Source of the DNA: Agarivorans sp. Toyoura001 | GTDB taxonomy: Bacteria > Pseudomonadota > Gammaproteobacteria > Enterobacterales > Celerinatantimonadaceae | Reading direction: 5' to 3' | DNA length: 64,000 nt | Assembly (NCBI RefSeq): GCF_005405585.1 | Contig: NZ_BJEQ01000023.1 | Coordinates: 1 to 64,000, forward strand | Part shown: positions 46,207 to 54,075 of the stretch, in pieces | How positions within the stretch are numbered: position 1 is the stretch's first letter | Layout of the letters: each line of letters opens with the position of its first letter | Notes under the pieces: model-generated | Databases searched by the model: none | What the model was told of the DNA's origin: nothing | What the model saw: only the letters and a program-made list of their open reading frames with translations | Translations under genes and position numbers: made by a program

Positions 46207-47187
46207 ATGAACCTCAATTCTCAACGAGGCATCACCGCCTCTTCAGCCATCATGTTCACTACCCTTTTATCTATGTCGCCAGTAACGTCAGCCAATGGCA
46301 TTAGTAACTACAGTGGCTCAGGTAGTATTACTCAAGGCCTCGCTAAAACACTTGCGTCGAATATTTTTGAGTGTAAAAACGGCCGCAGCCGTGTTGCAGG
46401 TATAGGAGAAATTACCGACTCCAACGGCCAAGTATGGACGGTGCCAGCAAACAACAACTTTGCTTCTGGGCCTAAGGCTGTCGATTTGTATGAAGAGTGT
46501 GCAGGAGTTACTCATAAAAGTATCGCTGATGTCGATGAGACATCTGTCCCTCTTGTAATTGTCGACCCTGAGGGAGACGAAATAACCGGCTATATTTTTG
46601 CAGACAATTACTTTGAGCTGTATATCAATGGTGTGCTGATAGCTGTTGATAGCGTGCCATTTACGCCTTTCAATTCGAGCATAGTGAAGTTTAAGGTCAA
46701 CAAACCCTACACCATTGCAGTAAAAGTGATTGATTGGGAAGAAAATCTTGGCTTAGGCTCCGAGAATAACCGAGGTAAGGCATACCACCCTGGCGATGGC
46801 GGCTTTATCGCTAGTTTTAGCGATGGAACGGTTACCAATGCAAACTGGCAAGCGCAAACATTCTATACCTCGCCGATATATGACCTTACTTGCCTACAGG
46901 AAATTAAAGGTCGACGCTTATCAGAAAACTGTAGCACTCAAGGCACCGATGATGGGAAAGATGCTTATGCGGTGCACTGGCCTACACCACAAGATTGGAT
47001 GGCAAAAGGCTTTGACGCGCAGTCTTGGCCTCGGGCGACTTTATATACTGAAGATGAAATAGGCGTGAACAATAAAAAAGCCTACATGAACTTTATTGAG
47101 AAATTTAGTGGTGCCGGGGCCAGCTTTATATGGTCAACAAACGTTGTACTAGATAACAAGGTGCTATTGAGATACCAAGTAAAATAG
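46207..47187 (+). CDS. Secreted protein of unknown function
   Basis: A 326-residue protein with a signal peptide (ASSAIMFTTLLSMSPVTSA). The middle (DNYFELYINGVLIAVDSVPF, FNSSIVKFKVNKPYTIAVKVIDWEENLG) and the end (WMAKGFDAQSWPRATLYTE) look like a galactose-binding-like or PA14-like beta sandwich of the sort found in adhesins and glycosidases. Four cysteines suggest disulphides. No catalytic motif is seen. I cannot name the family. Confidence 0.65.
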   Translation: MNLNSQRGITASSAIMFTTLLSMSPVTSANGISNYSGSGSITQGLAKTLASNIFECKNGRSRVAGIGEITDSNGQVWTVPANNNFASGPKAVDLYEECAGVTHKSIADVDETSVPLVIVDPEGDEITGYIFADNYFELYINGVLIAVDSVPFTPFNSSIVKFKVNKPYTIAVKVIDWEENLGLGSENNRGKAYHPGDGGFIASFSDGTVTNANWQAQTFYTSPIYDLTCLQEIKGRRLSENCSTQGTDDGKDAYAVHWPTPQDWMAKGFDAQSWPRATLYTEDEIGVNNKKAYMNFIEKFSGAGASFIWSTNVVLDNKVLLRYQVK

Positions 47188-47501
47188 ATTGTTTACTTTG
47201 GTTAACGCTAGTGAGTCTTTAAAGTCGGATAAAGCCAATTTTGGCGTGGGTGTATTTAAGGGTAGTTATTCAATAGTTGAGATAGCGGATCACCAATTGA
47301 AGTAAGCGTTTAGTATCCGCTCCAAAGCCCTGCGTTACTGGGTTTGTCATTTTTGTAAATACCTCGATTTAAAAATATGTACCGCTATCTGTACCAGATG
47401 TCGGTAGCAGTAAGTTAACGTTACTAAATAGATGGGGGTTAAAGTCTTAGCTTCAAGTATGAAACGCCATCTATTGATAAAAAATTTAAGTCGCTTTATA
47501 C
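47188..47501. other. Intergenic region, 314 bases
   Basis: Nothing recognised; the right part must include the toxin-antitoxin promoter. Confidence 0.4.
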
Positions 47502-47536
47502 TTGTACGTAAATAAGTACAACTAAATGATTGTACA
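47502..47536. promoter_or_regulatory. YefM-type operator of the toxin-antitoxin operon
   Basis: TTGTAC (47502-47507) and GTACAA (47516-47521) form an inverted repeat, with TGTACA following at 47531-47536. The YefM operator in E. coli is built on TGTACA cores, so the match supports autoregulation of this operon. It ends 32 bases before the antitoxin ATG. Confidence 0.65.
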
Positions 47537-47568
47537 GCTAGGTAGAACTTTAAAAAGAGGTGTCAATA

Positions 47569-47823
47569 ATGAAGGCTTATTCTTATTCAGAGGCGCGAGC
47601 CAATCTTAAGAGTATGCTGGATTCGGTGACTAATGATTGTGATCAAGCGCTTATACATAGGCGTGAAGGTGACGACGTAGTGGTAATGTCAGTTAGTGAA
47701 TTTAACAGCTGGCAAGAAACACTACATTTATTATCCAATCCAGCGAATGCCATACACTTAAACGATTCAATAGCGCAGCTTAAAGCTGGCGAAGCTAAAG
47801 AGCGTGAATTGATGAAAGTATAG
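47569..47823 (+). CDS. yefM: YefM/Phd-family antitoxin
   Basis: An 84-residue antitoxin: MKAYSYSEARANLKSMLDSV is the DNA-binding N-terminus, HRREGDDVVVMSVSEFNSWQETLHLL the conserved core and NDSIAQLKAGEAKERE the toxin-binding tail. ATG at 47569 follows AGAGGTG by six bases. The toxin gene starts 11 bases downstream. Operator at 47502-47536. Confidence 0.9.
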   Translation: MKAYSYSEARANLKSMLDSVTNDCDQALIHRREGDDVVVMSVSEFNSWQETLHLLSNPANAIHLNDSIAQLKAGEAKERELMKV

Positions 47824-47834
47824 GTTGTTAATCG

Positions 47835-48104
47835 ATGCCGAAACGCACTATTAATTTTACAGATATTGCATGGAAGGATTACAAGGGTTGGCAAACGGAA
47901 AACGCCAAAATAGTTAAGCAAATAAACAAGCTTATTGAAGCGATACAGCGAGAACCATTTAAAGGCATTGGAAAGCCTGAACCACTTAAAGGAAATCTGA
48001 GCGGATTTTGGTCTAGACGAATAACTAGCGCCGATAGAATCGTTTATCAGATTACAGATAGCCAAATAAATATTGTCAGCTGTCGTTATCACTATAGTAA
48101 GTAA
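47835..48104 (+). CDS. yoeB: YoeB-family mRNA interferase toxin
   Basis: An 89-residue ribosome-dependent RNase of the Txe/YoeB family: ITFTDIAWKDYKGWQ-like NFTDIAWKDYKGWQTENAK, then PFKGIGKPEPLKGNLSGFWSRRITSADRIVY and VSCRYHYSK. The residues expected for catalysis (Glu in GKPEPLKG, Arg in FWSRRI, His in CRYHY) are all present, so the toxin looks active. Paired with the antitoxin upstream. Confidence 0.92.
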   Translation: MPKRTINFTDIAWKDYKGWQTENAKIVKQINKLIEAIQREPFKGIGKPEPLKGNLSGFWSRRITSADRIVYQITDSQINIVSCRYHYSK

Positions 48105-48109
48105 TTAAA

Positions 48110-48132
48110 CCCTGCTCTATGCGGGGCTTTTG
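48110..48132 (+). terminator. Terminator of yefM-yoeB
   Basis: CCCTGC (48110-48115) pairs with GCGGGG (48121-48126, one wobble) across TCTAT, followed by CTTTTGTTT. It lies just after the yoeB stop codon. Confidence 0.6.
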
Positions 48133-48135
48133 TTT

Positions 48136-48423
48136 CTAATCGTAATCAGCAAAGCGTCCTTGCACTCGCAAGTGTTCTGACATCTTATCGAGATATATAC
48201 CGTTGAGCGTTTTACTGCTAGACCGCGCTCTGGCTTTCAAACTGGCCTCAATATTCTTGCTGCCAATACCAAACTCAGGTTTTTTATCATTAAAGTGGTC
48301 GATAGAATCAAGCGTTGCATCGAGTAGCTTTTCATCGTCTAACCAGACTGCTTTTTCAATATTACCAAGCAATGTTTTGCGGCGGTCGGGGATTCGCTTC
48401 TCATGGTTATTGATAACAGACAT
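48136..48423 (-). CDS. Small hypothetical protein
   Basis: A 95-residue, charged and probably helical protein (KAVWLDDEKLLDATLDSIDHFNDK, then SSSKTLNGIYLDKMSEHLRVQGRF). No family recognised. It is convergent with yoeB. No strong ribosome site is visible, so the start ATG at 48423 is uncertain. Confidence 0.5.
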   Translation of the reverse strand: MSVINNHEKRIPDRRKTLLGNIEKAVWLDDEKLLDATLDSIDHFNDKKPEFGIGSKNIEASLKARARSSSKTLNGIYLDKMSEHLRVQGRFADYD

Positions 48424-48705
48424 AGTGGCTAAGGACTAGGCGATGCGAAAGTCGCCTCTCCCCCTCCCCAGCCGCTCTTTCGCTTGCCAATTGACACAAC
48501 CTTATAAGTCTACGGACACTTTCTAATGCTAGTGGCTTAAAGCATTGAAGGACCCATTCAAATAAGGCCGCCGCTAGTAAGTACTGTTTAAACTTCATAC
48601 AACTTAACTCGACATTGGTCACACTTTTCTTTATAGTGCGCCCCCTTATACGCTTACCTTTGCGTGCTTGCTTAACAGCCTTATTGACCTAATCGGGATT
48701 ACCTT

Positions 48706-50316
48706 TTGATTTCTACCGCAAACATCACCATGCAGTTTGGCGCTACGCCTTTGTTCGAAAACATCTCAGCTAAGTTTGGTAACGGTAATCGTTATGGCTT
48801 AATTGGCGCTAACGGTTGCGGTAAATCAACCTTTATGAAGATTCTAAGTGGTGAATTAGTACCAAGCTCTGGCAACGTATCTATCACGCCTGGAGAAACG
48901 GTAGGTACCCTAAGCCAAGACCAATTTGCCTTTGAAGAATACACCGTGGTTGATACGGTAATTATGGGTGATGCAGCACTGTGGAAAGTAAAACAAGAGC
49001 GTGACCGCATTTACTCGCTGCCAGAGATGTCTGAAGAAGACGGCATGAAAGTAGCCAACCTTGAAACAGAGTTCGCGGAAATGGACGGCTACAGTGCCGA
49101 AAGCCGCGCTGGTGAGATTTTACTAGAAGCTGGTATTGCCGAAGAGTTTCATTACGGTTTAATGGCTCAAGTGGCTCCCGGCTGGAAACTACGCGTATTG
49201 TTAGCCCAAGCTTTGTTTGCCAACCCAGACATTCTGCTGCTCGACGAGCCCACCAACAACTTGGACATTCATACCATTGAATGGCTAGGCACGGTGCTTA
49301 ACCAGCGTAAATGCACCATGATTATCATTTCGCACGACCGCCACTTTTTAAACTCGGTATGTACTCACATGGCTGATATTGATTACGGCGAGCTGCGTAT
49401 TTACCCAGGTAACTACGAAAAATTCATTGAAGCGTCTTCGCTAATTAGAGAACAGCTACATACTGAAAACGCTAAAAAGAGTGCTGAAATAGACGAGCTA
49501 CAAGCCTTTGTTAACCGCTTCTCGGCAAACGCCTCTAAAGCGAAACAGGCTACTTCTCGTGCTAAACGCATGGAAAAGATCACACTCGATGAAGTAAAAG
49601 CCTCTAGCCGCCGCAGCCCATCAATAAGCTTAAGCCAAGAGAAAAAGTTACATCGCCAAGCGCTAGTAACAGAAAACCTAAGCCATGGCTTTGAAGACGG
49701 CCAGCTATTTAAAAATGGCAACATCATTTTAGAAGCGGGCGCAAAGCTAGCGGTAATTGGTGAGAATGGTGCAGGCAAAACCACCTTTTTACGTTGTTTA
49801 ATTGAGCAACTACCGGCTAATAGCGGCACTGTTAAGTGGTCTGAAAACGCTGAAGTAGGTTACTGCCCTCAAGATAGCACTAGTGACTTTGATAACGATC
49901 TGACTCTATTCGATTGGATGTCGCAATGGCGTAATGCCAAACACGACGACCTAATGGTACGTGGTTTACTAGGCCGTTTATTGTTTACTGCCGACGACTT
50001 TAACAAAAAAGCCAAAGTATGTTCTGGTGGTGAAAAAAACCGCTTGTTGTTTGGCAAATTAATGCTGCAAAACCGCAACGTGCTGGTAATGGACGAACCG
50101 ACCAACCACTTAGACATGGAAGCAATTGAAGCCCTAAACAGTGCATTAGAGCTCTACGACGGCACGCTTATTTTTGTCAGCCACGACCGCGAGTTTGTTT
50201 CATCACTAGCAACCCGCATTGTTGAAATTAAAGACCAACAGGTGGTGGACTTCCAAGGTACTTACGAAGAGTACTTGGCCAGCCAAGAACAGCAATTAAA
50301 GGTAGCTAACGGCTAG
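48706..50316 (+). CDS. ybiT: ABC-F ATPase YbiT
   Basis: A 536-residue duplicated-ATPase protein of the ABC-F group, which acts on the ribosome and not in transport. Walker [10 protein letters not shown] and GENGAGKTT; Walker [19 protein letters not shown] and [16 protein letters not shown]; the linker between domains ([19 protein letters not shown]-like [18 protein letters not shown]) is typical of YbiT. The protein aligns with E. coli YbiT over its whole length, including the [10 protein letters not shown] start. The initiation codon is TTG at 48706, matching the position of the E. coli start; an ATG further in would cut the first strand. Confidence 0.93.
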   Translation: MISTANITMQFGATPLFENISAKFGNGNRYGLIGANGCGKSTFMKILSGELVPSSGNVSITPGETVGTLSQDQFAFEEYTVVDTVIMGDAALWKVKQERDRIYSLPEMSEEDGMKVANLETEFAEMDGYSAESRAGEILLEAGIAEEFHYGLMAQVAPGWKLRVLLAQALFANPDILLLDEPTNNLDIHTIEWLGTVLNQRKCTMIIISHDRHFLNSVCTHMADIDYGELRIYPGNYEKFIEASSLIREQLHTENAKKSAEIDELQAFVNRFSANASKAKQATSRAKRMEKITLDEVKASSRRSPSISLSQEKKLHRQALVTENLSHGFEDGQLFKNGNIILEAGAKLAVIGENGAGKTTFLRCLIEQLPANSGTVKWSENAEVGYCPQDSTSDFDNDLTLFDWMSQWRNAKHDDLMVRGLLGRLLFTADDFNKKAKVCSGGEKNRLLFGKLMLQNRNVLVMDEPTNHLDMEAIEALNSALELYDGTLIFVSHDREFVSSLATRIVEIKDQQVVDFQGTYEEYLASQEQQLKVANG

Positions 50317-50337
50317 TTTGTTTGCCGATAAAAACTA

Positions 50338-50370
50338 TAAAAGCTCAAGCCAATGCTTGAGCTTTTTTGT
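50338..50370. terminator. Bidirectional terminator between ybiT and the DMT exporter gene
   Basis: AAGCTCAAGC pairs perfectly with GCTTGAGCTT across CAAT, with A-run on the left and T-run on the right. It lies 22 bases after the ybiT stop and serves the convergent gene too. Confidence 0.85.
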
Positions 50371-50412
50371 TTCAGCTAAATAGATAATTACCAAAGAACT
50401 TTGAACGCTACT

Positions 50413-51306
50413 TTAGCCTTTTTTGCCTCTATACATCTTAATCAAGCTTCTGAACTGAACAATCAACAAACCCGATAAAATCAGCAGCGTTCCCCATAAA
50501 TGGTAAAGCTCAAAGCGTTCATCCAAAAACAAGTAACTAATCATAAATACAAGCACTGGCATCAAGTTCATAGACAGCGAGGTTTTCATCCCCCCTACTC
50601 GGTCAATTGAGCGCTTCCAAAGCCAAGGGGCAACCATAGAGAGCGCACATGATGCGTACAATACGAGAGGAATAGCCTTTTGTGATGGAACAACGCTCTC
50701 GCTCATCACCAACATATTCGGCAACAACATTAACGAGCCGAGAAACAACTGAACATAAATAAGCACTGCGCCCGATAGCGTAACCGGCCACTTTTTTAGT
50801 AATACGGTATAAAAACCATAAGACAGCGTGCCTACGCCCATCATTAAGTCACCACGGTTGAGCGGCGTGCTAAGAACTTGCAGTACCTCCCCGCTTGATA
50901 CAATAAAACCAACGTCGATAAGCGATATTGCAATGCCTAGCGACTGATAAGCCCTAACAGAAGTTTGTAACAACATAGCGCTAAAAACGATGCTAACAAT
51001 GGGAATCATCGAGTTTATCAAAGACATTTTGGCGGCACTGGTATGGTAAGCAGAGAAATAGGTCATGGTTTGGCTAAGCACCATTCCCGTAGCGGCCAAT
51101 ATCAACAAATAGCTAAGATTACTTTTTATCGCCTGCCATTGACGAACCGCAGCAGGAAGCACCAATGACGTCATCACTACAAGTGCTACAAAACAGCGGT
51201 AAAAAGCCAAAGTAGCTGGCTCAATATTGCCTACAGCCAGCTTGCTTACAATATAACTTCCCTACCAAATCAAGATGGTGAGAAATGGATAGATGTATCC
51301 ACTCAT
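50413..51306 (-). pseudogene. EamA/DMT-family exporter interrupted by an in-frame stop
   Basis: A ten-helix drug/metabolite exporter. From ATG at 51306 the frame reads a normal first helix (YIYPFLTILIW), then hits TAG at 51264-51262, and continues as GSYIVSKLAVGNIEPATLAFYRCFVAL through to the stop at 50413. Residue 15 would normally be a small residue or tryptophan. The remaining open frame from a later Met (51210) lacks the first helix, so a full-length exporter is not made unless the stop is read through. The rest of the gene is undamaged. Confidence 0.7.
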
Positions 51307-51471
51307 AACACCACCCTACATCCCTGATTTCGTATCATTACAGCAACTACGTTTAACTATCCCTTTTTTTCATCATACAGCTTGAGAACAAAAGAAATGC
51401 ATATAACACTTTGTATTAAATGACTTAAATCAACTCTCTCTGTATTAGGCTATAACACAATAGAAACGGTA

Positions 51472-51480
51472 CGCTAAACC
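51472..51480. repeat. Target-site duplication, left copy
   Basis: CGCTAAACC, identical to 52809-52817 and immediately outside the left inverted repeat. Nine bases is the duplication length of IS10. Confidence 0.9.
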
Positions 51481-52808
51481 CTAGCGAATCCCCTCATAAT
51501 CCCTTGGGAATTCATATAAGTAGACGCACACCCCGTTGTTTGATCTAATTAATTTCGCCAAAAACAAATCCTATCAAACCTGCACGGAGGCAGTCGGGAT
51601 GCGCGAAAATCAAATTCTACACCAAATGCTTATTGAGCTGTGCCCCAATATTCACAAAAAACGCCTTAACTCTCTGATGGTTGCAACAACATCATTATTA
51701 GATGGCGATAAATTGTCTCTCACCGAGCTAGGGCGGAATATCACCAGCCGTACCTCACCCAAACACAGCATTAAACGCATGGACCGTTTGCTCGGTAATC
51801 ATCATTTAAATAGCGAACGTTTAGCCATATATCAATGGCATGCTCGACAAATTTGCGGGGCTAATCCCATGCCTGTGGTCTTGGTCGATTGGGCGGATGT
51901 ACGTGAGCAATTACGGATGATGACCTTGCGAGCATCAGTCTCTATTAAAGGGCGCTCCATTACCTTGTATGAACGCACCTTCGAGTTCAAAGATTACAAT
52001 GCACCTCGTAGTCATAATCAGTTCCTATCCGAACTAGCCAGTGTGTTACCAGTAGGCTGCACCCCATTGATAGTGACGGATGCGGGGTATCGCAATACCT
52101 GGTTTAGGGAAGTGGCCTCTTACGGCTGGTATTGGTTGGGTAGGCTACGTGGCGAGGTCTGTTATCAGCTCAGTGACCAATGGGCGCTGACTAAAACGCT
52201 TTATGCTTCAGCGAACAATAAACCACGTTATATCGGCGCGGTGCAAATTGCCCGCAAGAAGCCCATGCCTTGTCACTTATACGTGTTTAAATCTAACGAT
52301 AAGCACCGTAAAGATAAACGCTCCCGCCGCTCAGGCAATAACCATTCAGCGAAGAAGCTATATCATCGCTCCGCTAAAGAACCTTGGGTTCTGGCCACAA
52401 ACCTGCCACCAGAACTGTTTACCGCTACGCAAGTGGTAAAAATGTATGCCAAACGGATGCAAATAGAAGAAACCTTCCGAGACTTAAATAGCCCACAATA
52501 TGGCTTTGGTTTGCGCCATAGCCGTTCACGATGTCCGCGCCGGTATGACGTACTACTGCTGATAGCAATGCTGGCAGACATCATTTTATGGTGGTTAGGG
52601 TTAGTGGCACAACAGGTTGGATGGCAACGACACTTTCAGGCCAATACCATCCGTAAACGGGCGGTTTTATCGGTAGTCAGGTTAGGAAAAGAAGTACGGC
52701 GAAGGCCAGAATATGTGATAACAGAACAGCGAATACGCTGGGCGATTAACGCGTTTCGCTGGTTAGCTCACTCTTCGGGGATCAAAGATTTATGAGGGGA
52801 TCCTCCAG
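51481..52808 (+). mobile_element. IS10-like insertion sequence (IS4 family), complete
   Basis: A 1328-base element with imperfect terminal inverted repeats: CTAGCGAATCCCCTCATAAT on the left and, read inward, CTGGAGGATCCCCTCATAAA on the right. IS10 has CTGAGAGATCCCCTCATAAT and is 1329 bases long. A perfect 9-bp target duplication flanks it, so the insertion is intact and fairly recent. The target was intergenic. Confidence 0.93.
51599..52795 (+). CDS. IS10-like transposase (IS4 family)
   Basis: A 398-residue DDE transposase, close in length to IS10 (402). LVDWADVREQ contains the first catalytic Asp, LIVTDAGYRNTWFRE the second, and the YREK-type block is RMQIEETFRDLNSPQYGFGLRHS with the catalytic Glu. 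ATG at 51599 follows GGAGG by eight bases and gives the IS10-like N-terminus (ENQILHQMLIELCPNIHKKRLNSL); an upstream in-frame start at 51536 is less likely. No frameshift or stop. Confidence 0.93.
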   Translation: MRENQILHQMLIELCPNIHKKRLNSLMVATTSLLDGDKLSLTELGRNITSRTSPKHSIKRMDRLLGNHHLNSERLAIYQWHARQICGANPMPVVLVDWADVREQLRMMTLRASVSIKGRSITLYERTFEFKDYNAPRSHNQFLSELASVLPVGCTPLIVTDAGYRNTWFREVASYGWYWLGRLRGEVCYQLSDQWALTKTLYASANNKPRYIGAVQIARKKPMPCHLYVFKSNDKHRKDKRSRRSGNNHSAKKLYHRSAKEPWVLATNLPPELFTATQVVKMYAKRMQIEETFRDLNSPQYGFGLRHSRSRCPRRYDVLLLIAMLADIILWWLGLVAQQVGWQRHFQANTIRKRAVLSVVRLGKEVRRRPEYVITEQRIRWAINAFRWLAHSSGIKDL

Positions 52809-52817
52809 CGCTAAACC
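52809..52817. repeat. Target-site duplication, right copy
   Basis: CGCTAAACC, identical to 51472-51480, immediately outside the right end of the IS10-like element. Confidence 0.9.
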
Positions 52818-53051
52818 TAAGTTGCTGAATAAATTATAAACACTCTAAATTCATATTTAGTATTTTGGCTTGCTGAAGTTTAAAGCGTTAACTGCTAGAG
52901 TATTCGCCATGAATATAGGGCTTATGTCGGTAGCGCCTATATGACTGATAAGGAAATCTACTTAACCTTATTGCCGCATTGGTTGGCAGGTGAGAATTTG
53001 AAAGGGAAAACTAACAAATCAATCCGATACGTTAGTTGATAACACTACTCT

Positions 53052-53954
53052 ATGAATAAGATATTCGATAAAAGTAAAAGTGCACTAAGTACAGCCACAG
53101 ATAAAATCCGAGAAGAATTTGACTCTGGAATAAAGATAGTCAGGGATGTCGTCAATGGCCTTCCGGTAATTGTTTCACTAGAACGAACCGAAGCCGCTAA
53201 ACAAAAATATGATGAAAAACATTATTTTGTTATTCCTTTTCATCTATGTGAAGCAGGGTTCACTCTTCATACAATGCGCTCTTTGCCTAACTCTGTCCCC
53301 GAAATAAATGACTTACCTAAACGAAGAATATTTCATTTTCCTAACGAGCATTATGAAGCAACACTGCGAGAGCACCTTTTAAGCTCAGCTAAAGATTTGT
53401 GTTACGAAAACAATGCCGATAAATTGAATCCTCTCGAATCCCTAGCAAACGATATTGACCAGCTTGACTCAAAACTCACTTATGGAATGATAATTGTGGG
53501 AGGGGTAGCTGCGATATTTAACCCTTTAGTTGGCGTGGGCATTGCAGCTAAAGCAGTATTGCCAAGTATTTCAGGCTTGTTAGCTAAACATACACTTCGG
53601 CCTTTGGGTGAACGATTGTCACGCAACCAAGTTGAAAAAGAAGCCAAAAATGCTGAGAAAGCGGTGTTAAAGCAGTTTTCGGAATCAAGCACTCTTAAAG
53701 TGACAAACCCCATATTACAAGAACTTGAGTTGACCCTTCGAACAAATCAAGACCAGCATGACCCATTAACTGACCCCAACTTATCAATAGGTAGCATTCC
53801 TGAGTTAGATAACGAGAGTTGGAGAAACTTAACAGAAAGGGCTGTTTACCATGTTTACCATGAAGTTGTTGATAACCCGAAAGTACACGATGCAGCTAAA
53901 TTGGGACCAGAAGATATCCGCTGGTTAAAACACTTATTTGTAGGACTTACTTAA
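53052..53954 (+). CDS. Hypothetical protein with a central hydrophobic hairpin
   Basis: A 300-residue protein. The N-terminal 130 residues are polar, the centre has a hydrophobic stretch (YGMIIVGGVAAIFNPLVGVGIAAKAVLPSISGLL, about 140-175) and the C-terminal third is helical and charged. No signal peptide, so it is probably cytosolic or peripherally membrane inserted. I do not recognise the family. It lies alone between the IS10-like element and a bidirectional terminator, so it may be accessory. Confidence 0.7.
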   Translation: MNKIFDKSKSALSTATDKIREEFDSGIKIVRDVVNGLPVIVSLERTEAAKQKYDEKHYFVIPFHLCEAGFTLHTMRSLPNSVPEINDLPKRRIFHFPNEHYEATLREHLLSSAKDLCYENNADKLNPLESLANDIDQLDSKLTYGMIIVGGVAAIFNPLVGVGIAAKAVLPSISGLLAKHTLRPLGERLSRNQVEKEAKNAEKAVLKQFSESSTLKVTNPILQELELTLRTNQDQHDPLTDPNLSIGSIPELDNESWRNLTERAVYHVYHEVVDNPKVHDAAKLGPEDIRWLKHLFVGLT

Positions 53955-54001
53955 TACCTTTAGGTAAGCTATTTGATTACATTGGCTCCCATCAACAACG
54001 A

Positions 54002-54030
54002 AAAAGCCACCCTCAATAAGGGTGGCTTTT
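54002..54030. terminator. Bidirectional terminator
   Basis: AAAAGCCACCCT and AGGGTGGCTTTT form a perfect 12-base stem with loop CAATA. It separates the convergent hypothetical gene and the lyase gene. Confidence 0.88.
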
Positions 54031-54075
54031 AATAACGCTTCGTGGCTGAGTTTTTAATGCAAACTCATTAAGCAA

